From VRUE01 sp963796705 (GTDB lineage Bacteria > Actinomycetota > Thermoleophilia > Solirubrobacterales > 70-9), in the NCBI GenBank assembly GCA_963796705.1, contig CAWCMK010000008.1:124001-188000 (forward strand): a stretch of DNA of 64,000 nt, given 5' to 3'. Made by a program: the position numbers and the translations under genes. The notes below the pieces were generated by a model. It did not search any database. It was not told where the DNA came from and saw only the letters and a list, made by a program, of their open reading frames with translations. Positions 33,526 to 45,212 of the stretch are shown one piece after another; the stretch's first letter is position 1; each line of letters opens with the position of its first letter.

Positions 33526-34491
33526 GTGGGCAGAGGATTGAAGATCCTGATCGTGGCGCTGATCGCCCTGCTCGTGTTGGTGGCGCTCAACACCCTGATC
33601 GTCGAAGCGGAAACGAAGCCGGCCACGGTGACCGAACCCGGCGGCCGGATCCTGCGGCTTGCGGGGGGTGACGTGCAGATCGTCGATCGCGGGCCCCGTC
33701 CGGGGAGCCCGATCGTGCTGTTGCACTGCTATACGTGCGCGATCAACTGGTGGGATGCGATGGTGCCGATACTCGATCGCCACCACCGCGTCATCGCGAT
33801 CGACCTGCGGGGATTTGGCGGATCCGAAAAGCCCACCTCCGGCTACACGATGGAAGACCAGGCGGCGCTCGTCGCCGAAGCGCTGAAACGGCTCGGGGTG
33901 CGCGCTGCGACCGTCGTCGGCCATTCGTTGGGCGCCGCGGTCGCGACGGCGCTGAGCGAAGTCCCCGGCGGTTACGTCAAGCGCCTGGTGATCATCGATC
34001 AGGCACCCGACGAACGCTTCTCCAAGGGCCTGCCCTTCACCGCCGAATTGAGCACCACGCCGATTCTCGGCCCGGCACTCTGGCAGGTGACGCCCGACTT
34101 CGCGATCAAGGAAGGGCTGCAGGTCGCCTTCGCGCCGGGCTTCGAAGTGCCGAACACGTTTGTCGAAGATTTCAACCGGATGTCCTACAGCTCCTATGAC
34201 TCCGACGAGGAGGAGGGCGACTACATGGAGGCCGAGCCGCTCGATCGGCGGATCGAGCGCTCTGGAGTGCCGCTGCTGGCGATCTTCGGCTCAGAAGACC
34301 AGATCTATGAATCAAAGCCGGCGCTGGCCGCCTATGCCCGCGTCCCCGGGGCCGAGACCCGGCTGATCCGCGGCGCTGGACATTCGCCCAATGTGGAGAA
34401 ACCGAGACAGACGGCCGCGTTTGTGCTGAGATTCGCAGACCAATTGCAACGTGGCGTGCAGAATCCGCGAAGCGTCCGAGGGCATCCCTAG
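33526..34491 (+). CDS. Membrane-anchored alpha/beta hydrolase
   Basis: A 321-residue protein. An N-terminal hydrophobic helix (LKILIVALIALLVLVALNTLIV) is followed by an alpha/beta hydrolase fold. It has the oxyanion region VLLHCYTCAINWWDAM, LRGFGGSEKP, the nucleophile elbow VVGHSLGAAVA, Asp in LLAIFGSEDQI, and the catalytic His in IRGAGHSPNVEKP. The substrate is unknown. GTG 33526 is taken as start; TTG 33538 is possible. Only 27 bases separate it from divergent murA. Glu codons are all GAA up to 34205 and mostly GAG after 34206. Confidence 0.82.
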   Translation: MGRGLKILIVALIALLVLVALNTLIVEAETKPATVTEPGGRILRLAGGDVQIVDRGPRPGSPIVLLHCYTCAINWWDAMVPILDRHHRVIAIDLRGFGGSEKPTSGYTMEDQAALVAEALKRLGVRAATVVGHSLGAAVATALSEVPGGYVKRLVIIDQAPDERFSKGLPFTAELSTTPILGPALWQVTPDFAIKEGLQVAFAPGFEVPNTFVEDFNRMSYSSYDSDEEEGDYMEAEPLDRRIERSGVPLLAIFGSEDQIYESKPALAAYARVPGAETRLIRGAGHSPNVEKPRQTAAFVLRFADQLQRGVQNPRSVRGHP

Positions 34492-34502
34492 ATTGCGAAC
34501 CC

Positions 34503-34706
34503 ATGTTCGATTCGAAGACAACGCTGACGGGCCGGCTGATCGATGCGGCCGACCTGCTGATCGACTTCGCCACCCTGGGCGAGTACGGGCTCGAGCCGAC
34601 CGAGGCCTCGCCCGCCTGTCAGTCCCGGCGCCGCCCGCACCCCTCGCGCCCCGCGACACGCGCGCGGGAGAATCGGGCCCGTGGCGTCGTCGTCATTCGA
34701 GGCTGA
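34503..34706 (+). CDS. Possible small protein of 67 residues (uncertain)
   Basis: An open frame begins with ATG 12 bases after the hydrolase stop. Its first 35 codons (MFDSKTTLTGRLIDAADLLI and on to LGEYGLEP) have the C/G-ending third positions of real genes here and could form an amphipathic helix. The rest is Arg/Pro-rich and non-protein-like, and it runs 26 bases into the next gene. There is no good ribosome binding site. It may be a real small protein with a poor tail, or a decayed fragment. Confidence 0.3.
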   Translation: MFDSKTTLTGRLIDAADLLIDFATLGEYGLEPTEASPACQSRRRPHPSRPATRARENRARGVVVIRG

Positions 34707-35886
34707 CCGCGTCCAGCGCCGTCGTGCGCGGATCGCGATCGCGACCGCGCTCGTGGTCTGCCTGGCGGCCGCCGCGGCCGCCGTAGGGGCTGCCCTCGCC
34801 TGGCATTTCTCTGATGAAGTTCTCGTCCCCAACCGCAAGGGCTGGCAACCGGTCGAGGTGAGGGCGGCCTCGCCGCGGCGAGTCGTCCTGGCACGCTCAG
34901 CCGACACCGACCGTCCGGGCGTCTATGGCCTGATCTGGCGCGGCGGTCACGCGATAGTCGGTCCGATTCTGAGCAGCACACCGAGGGCGATCACCCGCCG
35001 AATCCGCGCTGTCAACGGCTATCTGCTGCCCGGCGAGGAAGCCTGGTTTGACACCGACGTTTACTCCGGCGATCCCCGCCAGGACCTGGGCCTGCGCTTT
35101 TCCCGGGTCTCGGTACCCGCCGCGCTCGGCCCGATGCCCGCCTGGATCATCCCCCCGGGGGCTCACCCTCACCGGACCTGGGCGATCGTCGTGCACGGGC
35201 TAAACGGCGACCTTCAGGAGGGAATGCGAGTGCTGCCCGTCCTGCGCCGCCTGGGGCTGACGTCAATGCTGATCAGCTACCGTCAGGATCCGGGCGCCCC
35301 CGAAAGCCCCGACGGGCTTCACCACCTTGGCATGACCGAGTGGCGCGACCTCGGCGCCGCCGCCCGTTACGCACTGGCCCACGGCGCACGCCACCTCGTC
35401 CTCGTCGGTTACTCGATGGGTGGGGCGATCGTCACTCAGTTCATGGAGCGCTCCAAGCTCGCCTCGCGTGTCGTGGCCCTGGTGCTGGACGCCCCCGTGC
35501 TCGACTGGCGCCGCGTCCTCGAATTCAACGCCACACAGACGGGATTTCCGGCGGTGGCCGCCAACCCCCTGGAGTGGGTGATCGAAGCGCGGGTCAACGC
35601 TGATTGGCCTCGCCTTGACGCCCTCGAGCACCCGGCTGCGTTTCACCTGCCGATCCTGCTGTTCCATGGAACCGACGACACCCTGGTGCCGATCGGCCTC
35701 AGCCGCGAATTCGCCGCGGAGCTGCCACGGTGGGCGACCTTCTATGCGGTTCCCCACGCGGGCCACACGCAGAGCTGGAACGTCGACCCGCCCCTATATG
35801 AACGGCGGGTCGAACAGTTCCTGAAGAAAGAACCGGCGGCGACCTACTCTCCCAGGAGGTTGCCCTCCAAGTACCATCGGCGCTGA
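34681..35886 (+). CDS. Membrane-anchored alpha/beta hydrolase overlapping the 5S rRNA
   Basis: A 401-residue protein starting at GTG. One transmembrane helix lies at about 18-42 (IAIATALVVCLAAAAAAVGAALAWHF shown only in part by ALVVCLAAAAAAVGAALA). The outer hydrolase domain has AIVVHGLNGDLQEGM, the nucleophile elbow LVGYSMGGAIV, Asp in LLFHGTDDTLVPI and His in VPHAGHTQSW. Its substrate is unknown. The last 18 codons (ending YSPRRLPSKYHRR) are antisense to the 3' end of 5S rRNA, so the normal stop may have been lost or the tail is tolerated. It is the second hydrolase in a tandem plus-strand pair, with unrelated detail outside the fold. Confidence 0.83.
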   Translation: MASSSFEADRVQRRRARIAIATALVVCLAAAAAAVGAALAWHFSDEVLVPNRKGWQPVEVRAASPRRVVLARSADTDRPGVYGLIWRGGHAIVGPILSSTPRAITRRIRAVNGYLLPGEEAWFDTDVYSGDPRQDLGLRFSRVSVPAALGPMPAWIIPPGAHPHRTWAIVVHGLNGDLQEGMRVLPVLRRLGLTSMLISYRQDPGAPESPDGLHHLGMTEWRDLGAAARYALAHGARHLVLVGYSMGGAIVTQFMERSKLASRVVALVLDAPVLDWRRVLEFNATQTGFPAVAANPLEWVIEARVNADWPRLDALEHPAAFHLPILLFHGTDDTLVPIGLSREFAAELPRWATFYAVPHAGHTQSWNVDPPLYERRVEQFLKKEPAATYSPRRLPSKYHRR

Positions 35887-35948
35887 GGGGCTTAACTGCT
35901 CTGTTCGGAATGGGAAGAGGTGTCTCCCCCTCGCTGTGCGCCACCGGA
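35831..35948 (-). rRNA. rrf: 5S ribosomal RNA
   Basis: About 118 bases. The ends pair as a perfect 9-bp helix I (CCGGUGGCG with CGCCGCCGG, complementary to 35939-35947 and 35833-35841). The centre reads ACCTCTTCCCATTCCGAACA and GTTAAGCCCCTCAGCGCCGA, standard for bacterial 5S. It is last in the rrn operon; no GC-rich hairpin with a U-tract follows, so transcript ends must lie inside the convergent hydrolase gene. Boundaries are good to a few bases. Confidence 0.95.
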
Positions 35949-35967
35949 AATTTTGCGAGACGCGCCC

Positions 35968-36000
35968 CGGTGGAGCTTGAAAACCGCACAAGTGCCTCAG
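35968..36000 (-). other. 3' half of the 23S processing stem
   Basis: The RNA from 35976-35996 (complement) is perfectly complementary, allowing one G-U pair, to the RNA from 39072-39092 upstream of 23S. Pairing extends outward past one mismatch to about 33 bp. It brackets the 23S and is the expected RNase III cleavage stem. Confidence 0.75.
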
Positions 36001-36018
36001 CGAGGGTAAAAATATCCG

Positions 36019-39014
<2,996 letters not shown>

Positions 39015-39071
39015 GTGAACGAACCTTACGTCGGAACGTACGGTTCGTAAATTAAATTACCCATATACATT

Positions 39072-39092
39072 GGCACTTGTGCAGTTTTCAAG
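39072..39092 (-). other. 5' half of the 23S processing stem
   Basis: Partner of the 35976-35996 segment; 21 bp with one G-U pair, extending outward by about 12 more pairs with one mismatch. It lies in the 16S-23S spacer of about 190 bases, which contains no tRNA gene but does contain a separate 9-bp hairpin around 39151-39178. Confidence 0.75.
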
Positions 39093-39136
39093 GTCCACCG
39101 AGGCTCACACGGCGGGAGCTCCGCCGGCGGTCTCTC

Positions 39137-39151
39137 AAAACTGAGCAGCGT
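39137..39151 (-). other. 3' half of the 16S processing stem
   Basis: Fifteen bases whose RNA (ACGCTGCTCAGTTTT) pairs exactly with AAAACTGAGCAGCGT transcribed from 40906-40920 in the leader. The two arms bracket the 16S rRNA, as needed for RNase III processing. Confidence 0.75.
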
Positions 39152-39207
39152 TCCCGACGGAATTAATCCGTCGGGGAGCCCGGTCGACGTTCTAGAGAAA
39201 TCTCCCT

Positions 39208-40754
<1,547 letters not shown>

Positions 40755-40868
40755 AGTACTGCTACAGAGAGTGGTCATGCCTGGCTGGTCGCCGGGTACA
40801 CAAGCTTGGCGACCGGCATGACGGGTAAATCAGACCACTCGGTCCGCTGGCGGGCCGAGTGGATCGGG

Positions 40869-40878
40869 CTCAAACAAT
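40869..40878 (-). promoter_or_regulatory. Candidate boxA antitermination element in rrn leader
   Basis: The leader RNA reads ATTGTTTGAG here, close to the actinobacterial rrn boxA core TTGTTTGAG bound by NusB-S10. It sits between the promoter and the 16S processing stem's downstream structures. The assignment rests on this short match only. Confidence 0.4.
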
Positions 40879-40905
40879 CCACGGACACGAATGTCCGCGG
40901 AGTGC

Positions 40906-40920
40906 ACGCTGCTCAGTTTT
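40906..40920 (-). other. 5' half of the 16S processing stem
   Basis: RNA AAAACTGAGCAGCGT pairs over all 15 bases with the segment downstream of 16S at 39137-39151. The remaining leader (40755-41003) contains several strong local hairpins, for example between GTCATGCC and GGCATGAC, and no gene. Confidence 0.75.
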
Positions 40921-41003
40921 CAAAGACCGCTGCGCCTCTGCGGCGGGGTTCGCCGCCCTTCACGCATGGACCAGGCCAGGGGCCTGCCCCAGAGGGACCG
41001 GGG

Positions 41004-41032
41004 AGTATAGCGCCGTGGCGGCACTTTGCCTA
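41004..41032 (-). promoter_or_regulatory. Candidate rrn promoter
   Basis: Read on the minus strand: -35 TAGGCA (complement of 41027-41032, 4 of 6 matches to TTGACA), a 17-base spacer, and -10 TATACT (complement of 41004-41009, 5 of 6 matches). It lies about 250 bases before the mature 16S 5' end and starts just after the tyrS stop codon, so rrn can be transcribed independently of tyrS. Confidence 0.6.
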
Positions 41033-41049
41033 GCCCCGACAGGCGAGGC

Positions 41050-42216
41050 CTAGGCGGCGCCCGAGGAGAGGCGCCGGAAGCGTCGCTTGCCCGCCTGCAG
41101 CACCTTGCCGTCGAGCTCGCCCGGAGCGAGGTCGAGCGTGTCCGCCGGCAGGGTCTCGCCGTCGAGCCTGACCCCTCCCTGCTTGAGCAGCCGCCGCGCC
41201 TCGCTCGAGCTGATCCCGAAGGCGTCGGCCATCAGCACCGGGATATGGACCAGCACCCCGGCCTCGCCCGCGTAGGGGGCCAGGTCGAGCTCCTCGATCT
41301 CGGCCGGGGCCTCGCGCCGCACGAAGAGCCGGTCAAAGTGCTCCTCGGCGGCGAGCGCCGCAGGCTCGTCATGGAAGCGGGCGACGAGCCGCCTGCCCAG
41401 GCTTCGCTTGGTCTCGTTGGGAGGCCCCTCGGGCGGCTCCTCGCCGAGCAGCAGCCGGTAGTAGTCGGGCATCGCCCGATCGGGAATGCGCATCAGGCGA
41501 CCGAACATCTCCGCCGGCGGATCGGTGATGCCGACGTAGTTATCGAGCGACTTGCTCATCTTCTGAACCCCGTCGATCCCGACCAGGATCGGCATCGTCA
41601 GGATCGACTGCGGCTCCTGGCCGTAGGCAGCCTGGATGTCGCGCGCAAAGAGCAGGTTGAACTTCTGGTCGGTGCCCCCCAGCTCGACGTCCGCCTCAAC
41701 GGCCACCGAGTCATAGCCCTGCAGCAGCGGGTAGAGCAGCTCCAGGGCGGCGATCGGCGCGCCGGCCGCGAGCCGCTTCTGAAAGTCATCGCGCTCGATC
41801 AGCCGAGCGACGGTCGTCCGGGCGAGCAGTCCCAGCAGCTGCTCGGACTCCATCCGCAGCCACTCGCTGTTGAAGCGGATCTCGGTTCGCTCTTGGTCGA
41901 GCACCTTGAAGGCCTGTTCCTGATAGGTCGCCGCGTTGGCCTCGATCTCCTCCGCGGAGGGCAGCGGCCGCGCCGCGGAGCGGCCGCTCGGGTCCCCGAC
42001 GCGGGCCGTGAAGTCACCGATGATCAACACGACCAGGTGACCCGCCGCCTGGAACTCGCGCAGTTTCTCAAGGACCACGGTGTGGCCGAGGTGGATGTCG
42101 GGGGTCGTCGGGTCGATGCCCAGCTTGACTCGCAGCGGACGACCCGCGGCAAGCTGCTCGGCCAGCCTCCCCGCAGGGAGCACGTCGACCGCGTTGCGCG
42201 TCAGATCTGAGGTCAC
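41050..42216 (-). CDS. tyrS: Tyrosine--tRNA ligase
   Basis: Class I synthetase, 388 residues. The HIGH motif is HLGH in DPTTPDIHLGHTVVLEKL, then IIGDFTARVGDPSGRS. The substrate region is QPLLQGYDSVAVEADVELGG style (LLYPLLQGYDSVAVEADVEL), and the KMSKS motif is intact in KMSKSLDNYVGI. A C-terminal S4 RNA-binding domain ends the protein (SSSEARRLLKQGGVRLDGE). The GTG start faces the divergent PBP gene. The rrn promoter begins right after its stop. Confidence 0.97.
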   Translation of the reverse strand: MTSDLTRNAVDVLPAGRLAEQLAAGRPLRVKLGIDPTTPDIHLGHTVVLEKLREFQAAGHLVVLIIGDFTARVGDPSGRSAARPLPSAEEIEANAATYQEQAFKVLDQERTEIRFNSEWLRMESEQLLGLLARTTVARLIERDDFQKRLAAGAPIAALELLYPLLQGYDSVAVEADVELGGTDQKFNLLFARDIQAAYGQEPQSILTMPILVGIDGVQKMSKSLDNYVGITDPPAEMFGRLMRIPDRAMPDYYRLLLGEEPPEGPPNETKRSLGRRLVARFHDEPAALAAEEHFDRLFVRREAPAEIEELDLAPYAGEAGVLVHIPVLMADAFGISSSEARRLLKQGGVRLDGETLPADTLDLAPGELDGKVLQAGKRRFRRLSSGAA

Positions 42217-42268
42217 GGCCAGTCGTTCCTCACTCGCTGCGGACGGGGGAAGATGTGGAGGTTTGCTG

Positions 42269-42297
42269 GTTCGGCACGCCAGGGGCCAATGCTAGAC
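42269..42297 (+). promoter_or_regulatory. Possible promoter of the class A PBP gene
   Basis: -10 TAGACT at 42292-42297 lies 17 bases after a weak -35 TTCGGC at 42269-42274. Transcription would start near 42304 and leave a leader of about 45 bases before ATG 42349. The -10 match is fair and the -35 poor. Confidence 0.35.
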
Positions 42298-42348
42298 TGC
42301 CGCCTTCGCTCAGCGGGCCCTGCCACGCGCGAGCCGAACTCGAACCTG

Positions 42349-44592
42349 ATGGCGGCCCTCGGAACAAAGCCCCGCCGGCTCGGTGGCGCACCTCCGCCGC
42401 CCCCGATCACGACTCCTCAGGACAAGCGCAGCAAGCCGAGGCTGAAGAAGCTGCGCTTCCTCTTCGTGTTGCTCGGGCTCGGCATCCTCGGGCTGGTCTC
42501 CTTCGTCTTCGGGATGATGGCCGCGGTCTCGCGCGATTTGCCGGCGATCTACAACTTCGCCCAGTACAAGGCCTCGCGCAACAGCGAGCTCTACGACTCG
42601 ACCGGCGAACCGATCGGCACGCTGACCAGCAACCAGAACAAGATCCTTCTCACCTCGGGCCAGATCTCCCCCAACGTCAAGGAGGCGGTCGTCTCGATCG
42701 AGGACTCGCGCTTCTATGAACACAACGGCGTCGATTTCAGAGGGATCGCCCGTGCCCTGGTCAACGACATCCTCAGCCAGAGTGCCCAGCAGGGTGCCTC
42801 GACGATCACCGAGCAGTTCGTCAAGAACGCGCTCGCGGCGCAGGGCGAACGGACGATCCTCGAGAAATTCAAAGAGGCGGCGCTCGCCTACCGGCTCGAG
42901 CGCCACTGGAGCAAGGAAAAAATCCTCACCGAGTACCTGAACACGATCTACTTCGGCGAGGGCGCCTACGGGATCGAGGCGGCGGCGCGGACCTACTTCG
43001 GCGCCGCCCACCCCGGATGCGGGACCCAGGTGGAGCCCTGCGCCTCCGTGCTGGAGCCCTGGGAGGCGGCGATGCTGGCGGGGATCATCGCCTCGCCCTC
43101 CGCCTTCGATCCGAGAGTCAGCCCGGAATCGGCGCTCGGCCGCCGCAACCTGGTCCTCGAAAAGATGGAGCAACAGGGCTACATCACCGAACAGCAGTAT
43201 CGGGAAGGGGTCAAGCAGGCGCTGCCCGCGCCCTCAGAAATCAGGCCCCCGACACTCGAATCAAAGGCCCCCTACTTCACCGCCTGGATGCGCCAGCAGC
43301 TGGTCGAAAAGTTCGGCCCGGCAAAGGCCTTCTTCGGCGGCCTGAAGGTCAAATCGACGCTCAACCTGCGCCTCCAGGGAGCCGCCGAAGAAGCGGTCAA
43401 CAGCTACCTGGGTTACCTGCCGCCGACGGCCGCGGTCGTGGTCCTGGACAACCACAACGGCGGCGTCAAGGCGATGGTCGGCGGTCCCAACTTTAAGACG
43501 AAGCCCTTCAACCTGGCCGTCTACGGCCACCGACAACCCGGCTCTTCGATCAAGCCGTTCACGCTGCTCACCGCGCTGGAAGAGGGGATCTCTCCCTACA
43601 CGGTCTATGAATCGGCCCCCCAGGTCTTCCATTTCGGCAAACACGGCAACGAAGTCTTCGTGGTCCACAACGATGAACACTCCTACCTGGGCTCCTGCGA
43701 CATCGTCTGCGCGACGACCTACTCGGACAACTCGATCTACGCGCAGCTGGCCCTGGAAGGCCTGAAGGGCAAGACGGTCCGCGACCGGACCCGCTCGATT
43801 GCCAGGACGATCCACAAAATGGGCTACAGCGAACCGATCTCCCTGAACCCGGCGATGGTCCTTGGTGGCCTCAAGGAAGGCGTCTCGCCGCTGCTTTGGA
43901 CCTACGCCTACATGACCCTCGCCAACAACGGCCAGCGGGTCAGCGGCTCGCTCGCCCCAATTCCCGGCGACAGCCCGGTCGCCTTCACCGAAGTCAGCGA
44001 CCGCGAGGGCAACCTCATCAAGGGCGGCAAGGACAACATTGAACACACCCCGGTGATCAGAGCGGAAACCGCGGAAGAAGCGAAGAGCATCCTTGAAACG
44101 GTCGTCTGCTGCGGAACCGGGACCAATGCCCAGACCGGCATCTCGGGGGAGTGGGGCAAGACCGGCACCACCACCGGCAGCAGCGACGCCTGGTTTTGCG
44201 GCTCGGCCCTGGAAGTGACGACCTGCGTCTGGGTCGGCTACCCCGACTCCGTCACCTCGATGGAAACCCTCTACAACGGCGGCCCGGTGATGGGCGGCAC
44301 CTTCCCGGCGCTGATCTGGGCGCGGGTCATCTCCTCCTGGCAGCGGATCAAAGCGGAAATCGCCGCCGAAAAAGCGAGTCACACGCATCGCCATGGCGGC
44401 GCCTCCTCGGGCGAAGAAGTCGAAGAATACGTGCCGCCGGCGGGCTCGACAGAACTCCCCGAAGAAGCCGAATCGGCCGAACCCGCCGAAGAAGAAGCGG
44501 CACCGGAAACCGAAGCTCCCTCCGAAGCGACGCCGCCCGCCGGGGCGCCGGCCGAACCCGCCGGTGGCGGTGGCGGCATAACCGCCGGCTAG
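42349..44592 (+). CDS. Class A penicillin-binding protein (transglycosylase/transpeptidase)
   Basis: A 747-residue bifunctional peptidoglycan synthase. A short Pro/Lys/Arg-rich cytosolic tail and one transmembrane helix (FLFVLLGLGILGLVSFVFGM) come first. The GT51 domain has the catalytic Glu in VSIEDSRFYEHNGVD and QGASTITEQFVKN. The transpeptidase has SxxK in GSSIKPFTLL, SDN in TYSDNSIYAQ, and KTG in WGKTGTTTGSSDAWF. The tail is acidic and Pro-rich. ATG 42349 is taken because it directly precedes the cytosolic tail and follows a candidate promoter; ATG 42289 would add 20 odd residues. Glu codons switch from GAG to GAA near 43126. Confidence 0.93.
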   Translation: MAALGTKPRRLGGAPPPPPITTPQDKRSKPRLKKLRFLFVLLGLGILGLVSFVFGMMAAVSRDLPAIYNFAQYKASRNSELYDSTGEPIGTLTSNQNKILLTSGQISPNVKEAVVSIEDSRFYEHNGVDFRGIARALVNDILSQSAQQGASTITEQFVKNALAAQGERTILEKFKEAALAYRLERHWSKEKILTEYLNTIYFGEGAYGIEAAARTYFGAAHPGCGTQVEPCASVLEPWEAAMLAGIIASPSAFDPRVSPESALGRRNLVLEKMEQQGYITEQQYREGVKQALPAPSEIRPPTLESKAPYFTAWMRQQLVEKFGPAKAFFGGLKVKSTLNLRLQGAAEEAVNSYLGYLPPTAAVVVLDNHNGGVKAMVGGPNFKTKPFNLAVYGHRQPGSSIKPFTLLTALEEGISPYTVYESAPQVFHFGKHGNEVFVVHNDEHSYLGSCDIVCATTYSDNSIYAQLALEGLKGKTVRDRTRSIARTIHKMGYSEPISLNPAMVLGGLKEGVSPLLWTYAYMTLANNGQRVSGSLAPIPGDSPVAFTEVSDREGNLIKGGKDNIEHTPVIRAETAEEAKSILETVVCCGTGTNAQTGISGEWGKTGTTTGSSDAWFCGSALEVTTCVWVGYPDSVTSMETLYNGGPVMGGTFPALIWARVISSWQRIKAEIAAEKASHTHRHGGASSGEEVEEYVPPAGSTELPEEAESAEPAEEEAAPETEAPSEATPPAGAPAEPAGGGGGITAG

Positions 44593-45212
44593 GCAGGCGT
44601 CTTCGGCCAGGGCCTCGAGACGTGGGCGCTATCGGCTGCGCAGAAGCGCCAGGGGCGCTCAACCGCTTTCGTTATCCCGATCCGGGGCCCGGTGATGACG
44701 CGTGGGCGCGGCCCGGCCCCGGCGAGAAGCGCGAACGGCTCCCGGTCGAACTCGGCCCCGTTCTCGGCCAGATCGATGCCAAGCGCCTCTGTCAGCTTGC
44801 CTGGACCCGAGCAGAGCTCCTCCTCACGCCACGGCCGATCGGCCGTGGCGAGGTGGCCACGAGCGCCGCGCCTGGCGCGCATCAGCTCTACCCCCTCGGT
44901 CGGCTCGATCGCCCGGATCAAGACCGCGGCGGCCGCGCCCTGCGGTTCGCAGACCACGTTCAGAAGGCTGTGGATCCCGTATGAGAGGTAGACATAGGCC
45001 CGCCCCGGGGGCCCGAAGAGGACCGCCGTGCGCTCCGTGAGCCCGACGTATGCGTGACAGGCGGGGTCCTCACGCTCATAGCTCTCGGTCTCGACAATCG
45101 TCCCGCCGCACCCCTTGTAGAGGAGTTGGCAGCCGATCAGCTCGCGCGCAACCTCGTGGACCGAACGAGCGAAGAAATCGACGCCGAGGCGCGCTCGGGT
45201 GCGGGCCATCAT
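44589..45212 (-). CDS. 3-methyladenine DNA glycosylase (AAG/MPG family)
   Basis: A base-excision repair enzyme removing alkylated purines. It has 207 residues. It has the family pattern VARELIGCQLL, GGTIVETESYEREDPACHAYVGLTERTAVLFGPPG split as TIVETESYEREDPACHAYVG and RTAVLFGPPG, AYVYLSYGIHSLLNVV, VLIRAIEPTEGVELM and LCSGPGKLTEALGI. The catalytic Glu is in VETESY. It overlaps the argH stop and, convergently, the PBP stop by 4 bases. Confidence 0.93.
   Translation of the reverse strand: MMARTRARLGVDFFARSVHEVARELIGCQLLYKGCGGTIVETESYEREDPACHAYVGLTERTAVLFGPPGRAYVYLSYGIHSLLNVVCEPQGAAAAVLIRAIEPTEGVELMRARRGARGHLATADRPWREEELCSGPGKLTEALGIDLAENGAEFDREPFALLAGAGPRPRVITGPRIGITKAVERPWRFCAADSAHVSRPWPKTPA

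Noticed and set aside
39151..39178. 9-bp hairpin CCCGACGGA/TCCGTCGGG in the 16S-23S spacer, considered as a terminator
   Set aside because: No U-tract follows and it lies inside the rrn operon; more likely a spacer or processing structure.
39015..39207. Possible tRNA-Ala or tRNA-Ile in the rRNA spacer
   Set aside because: No T-arm GGTTCGAATCC-like sequence or acceptor pairing was found.
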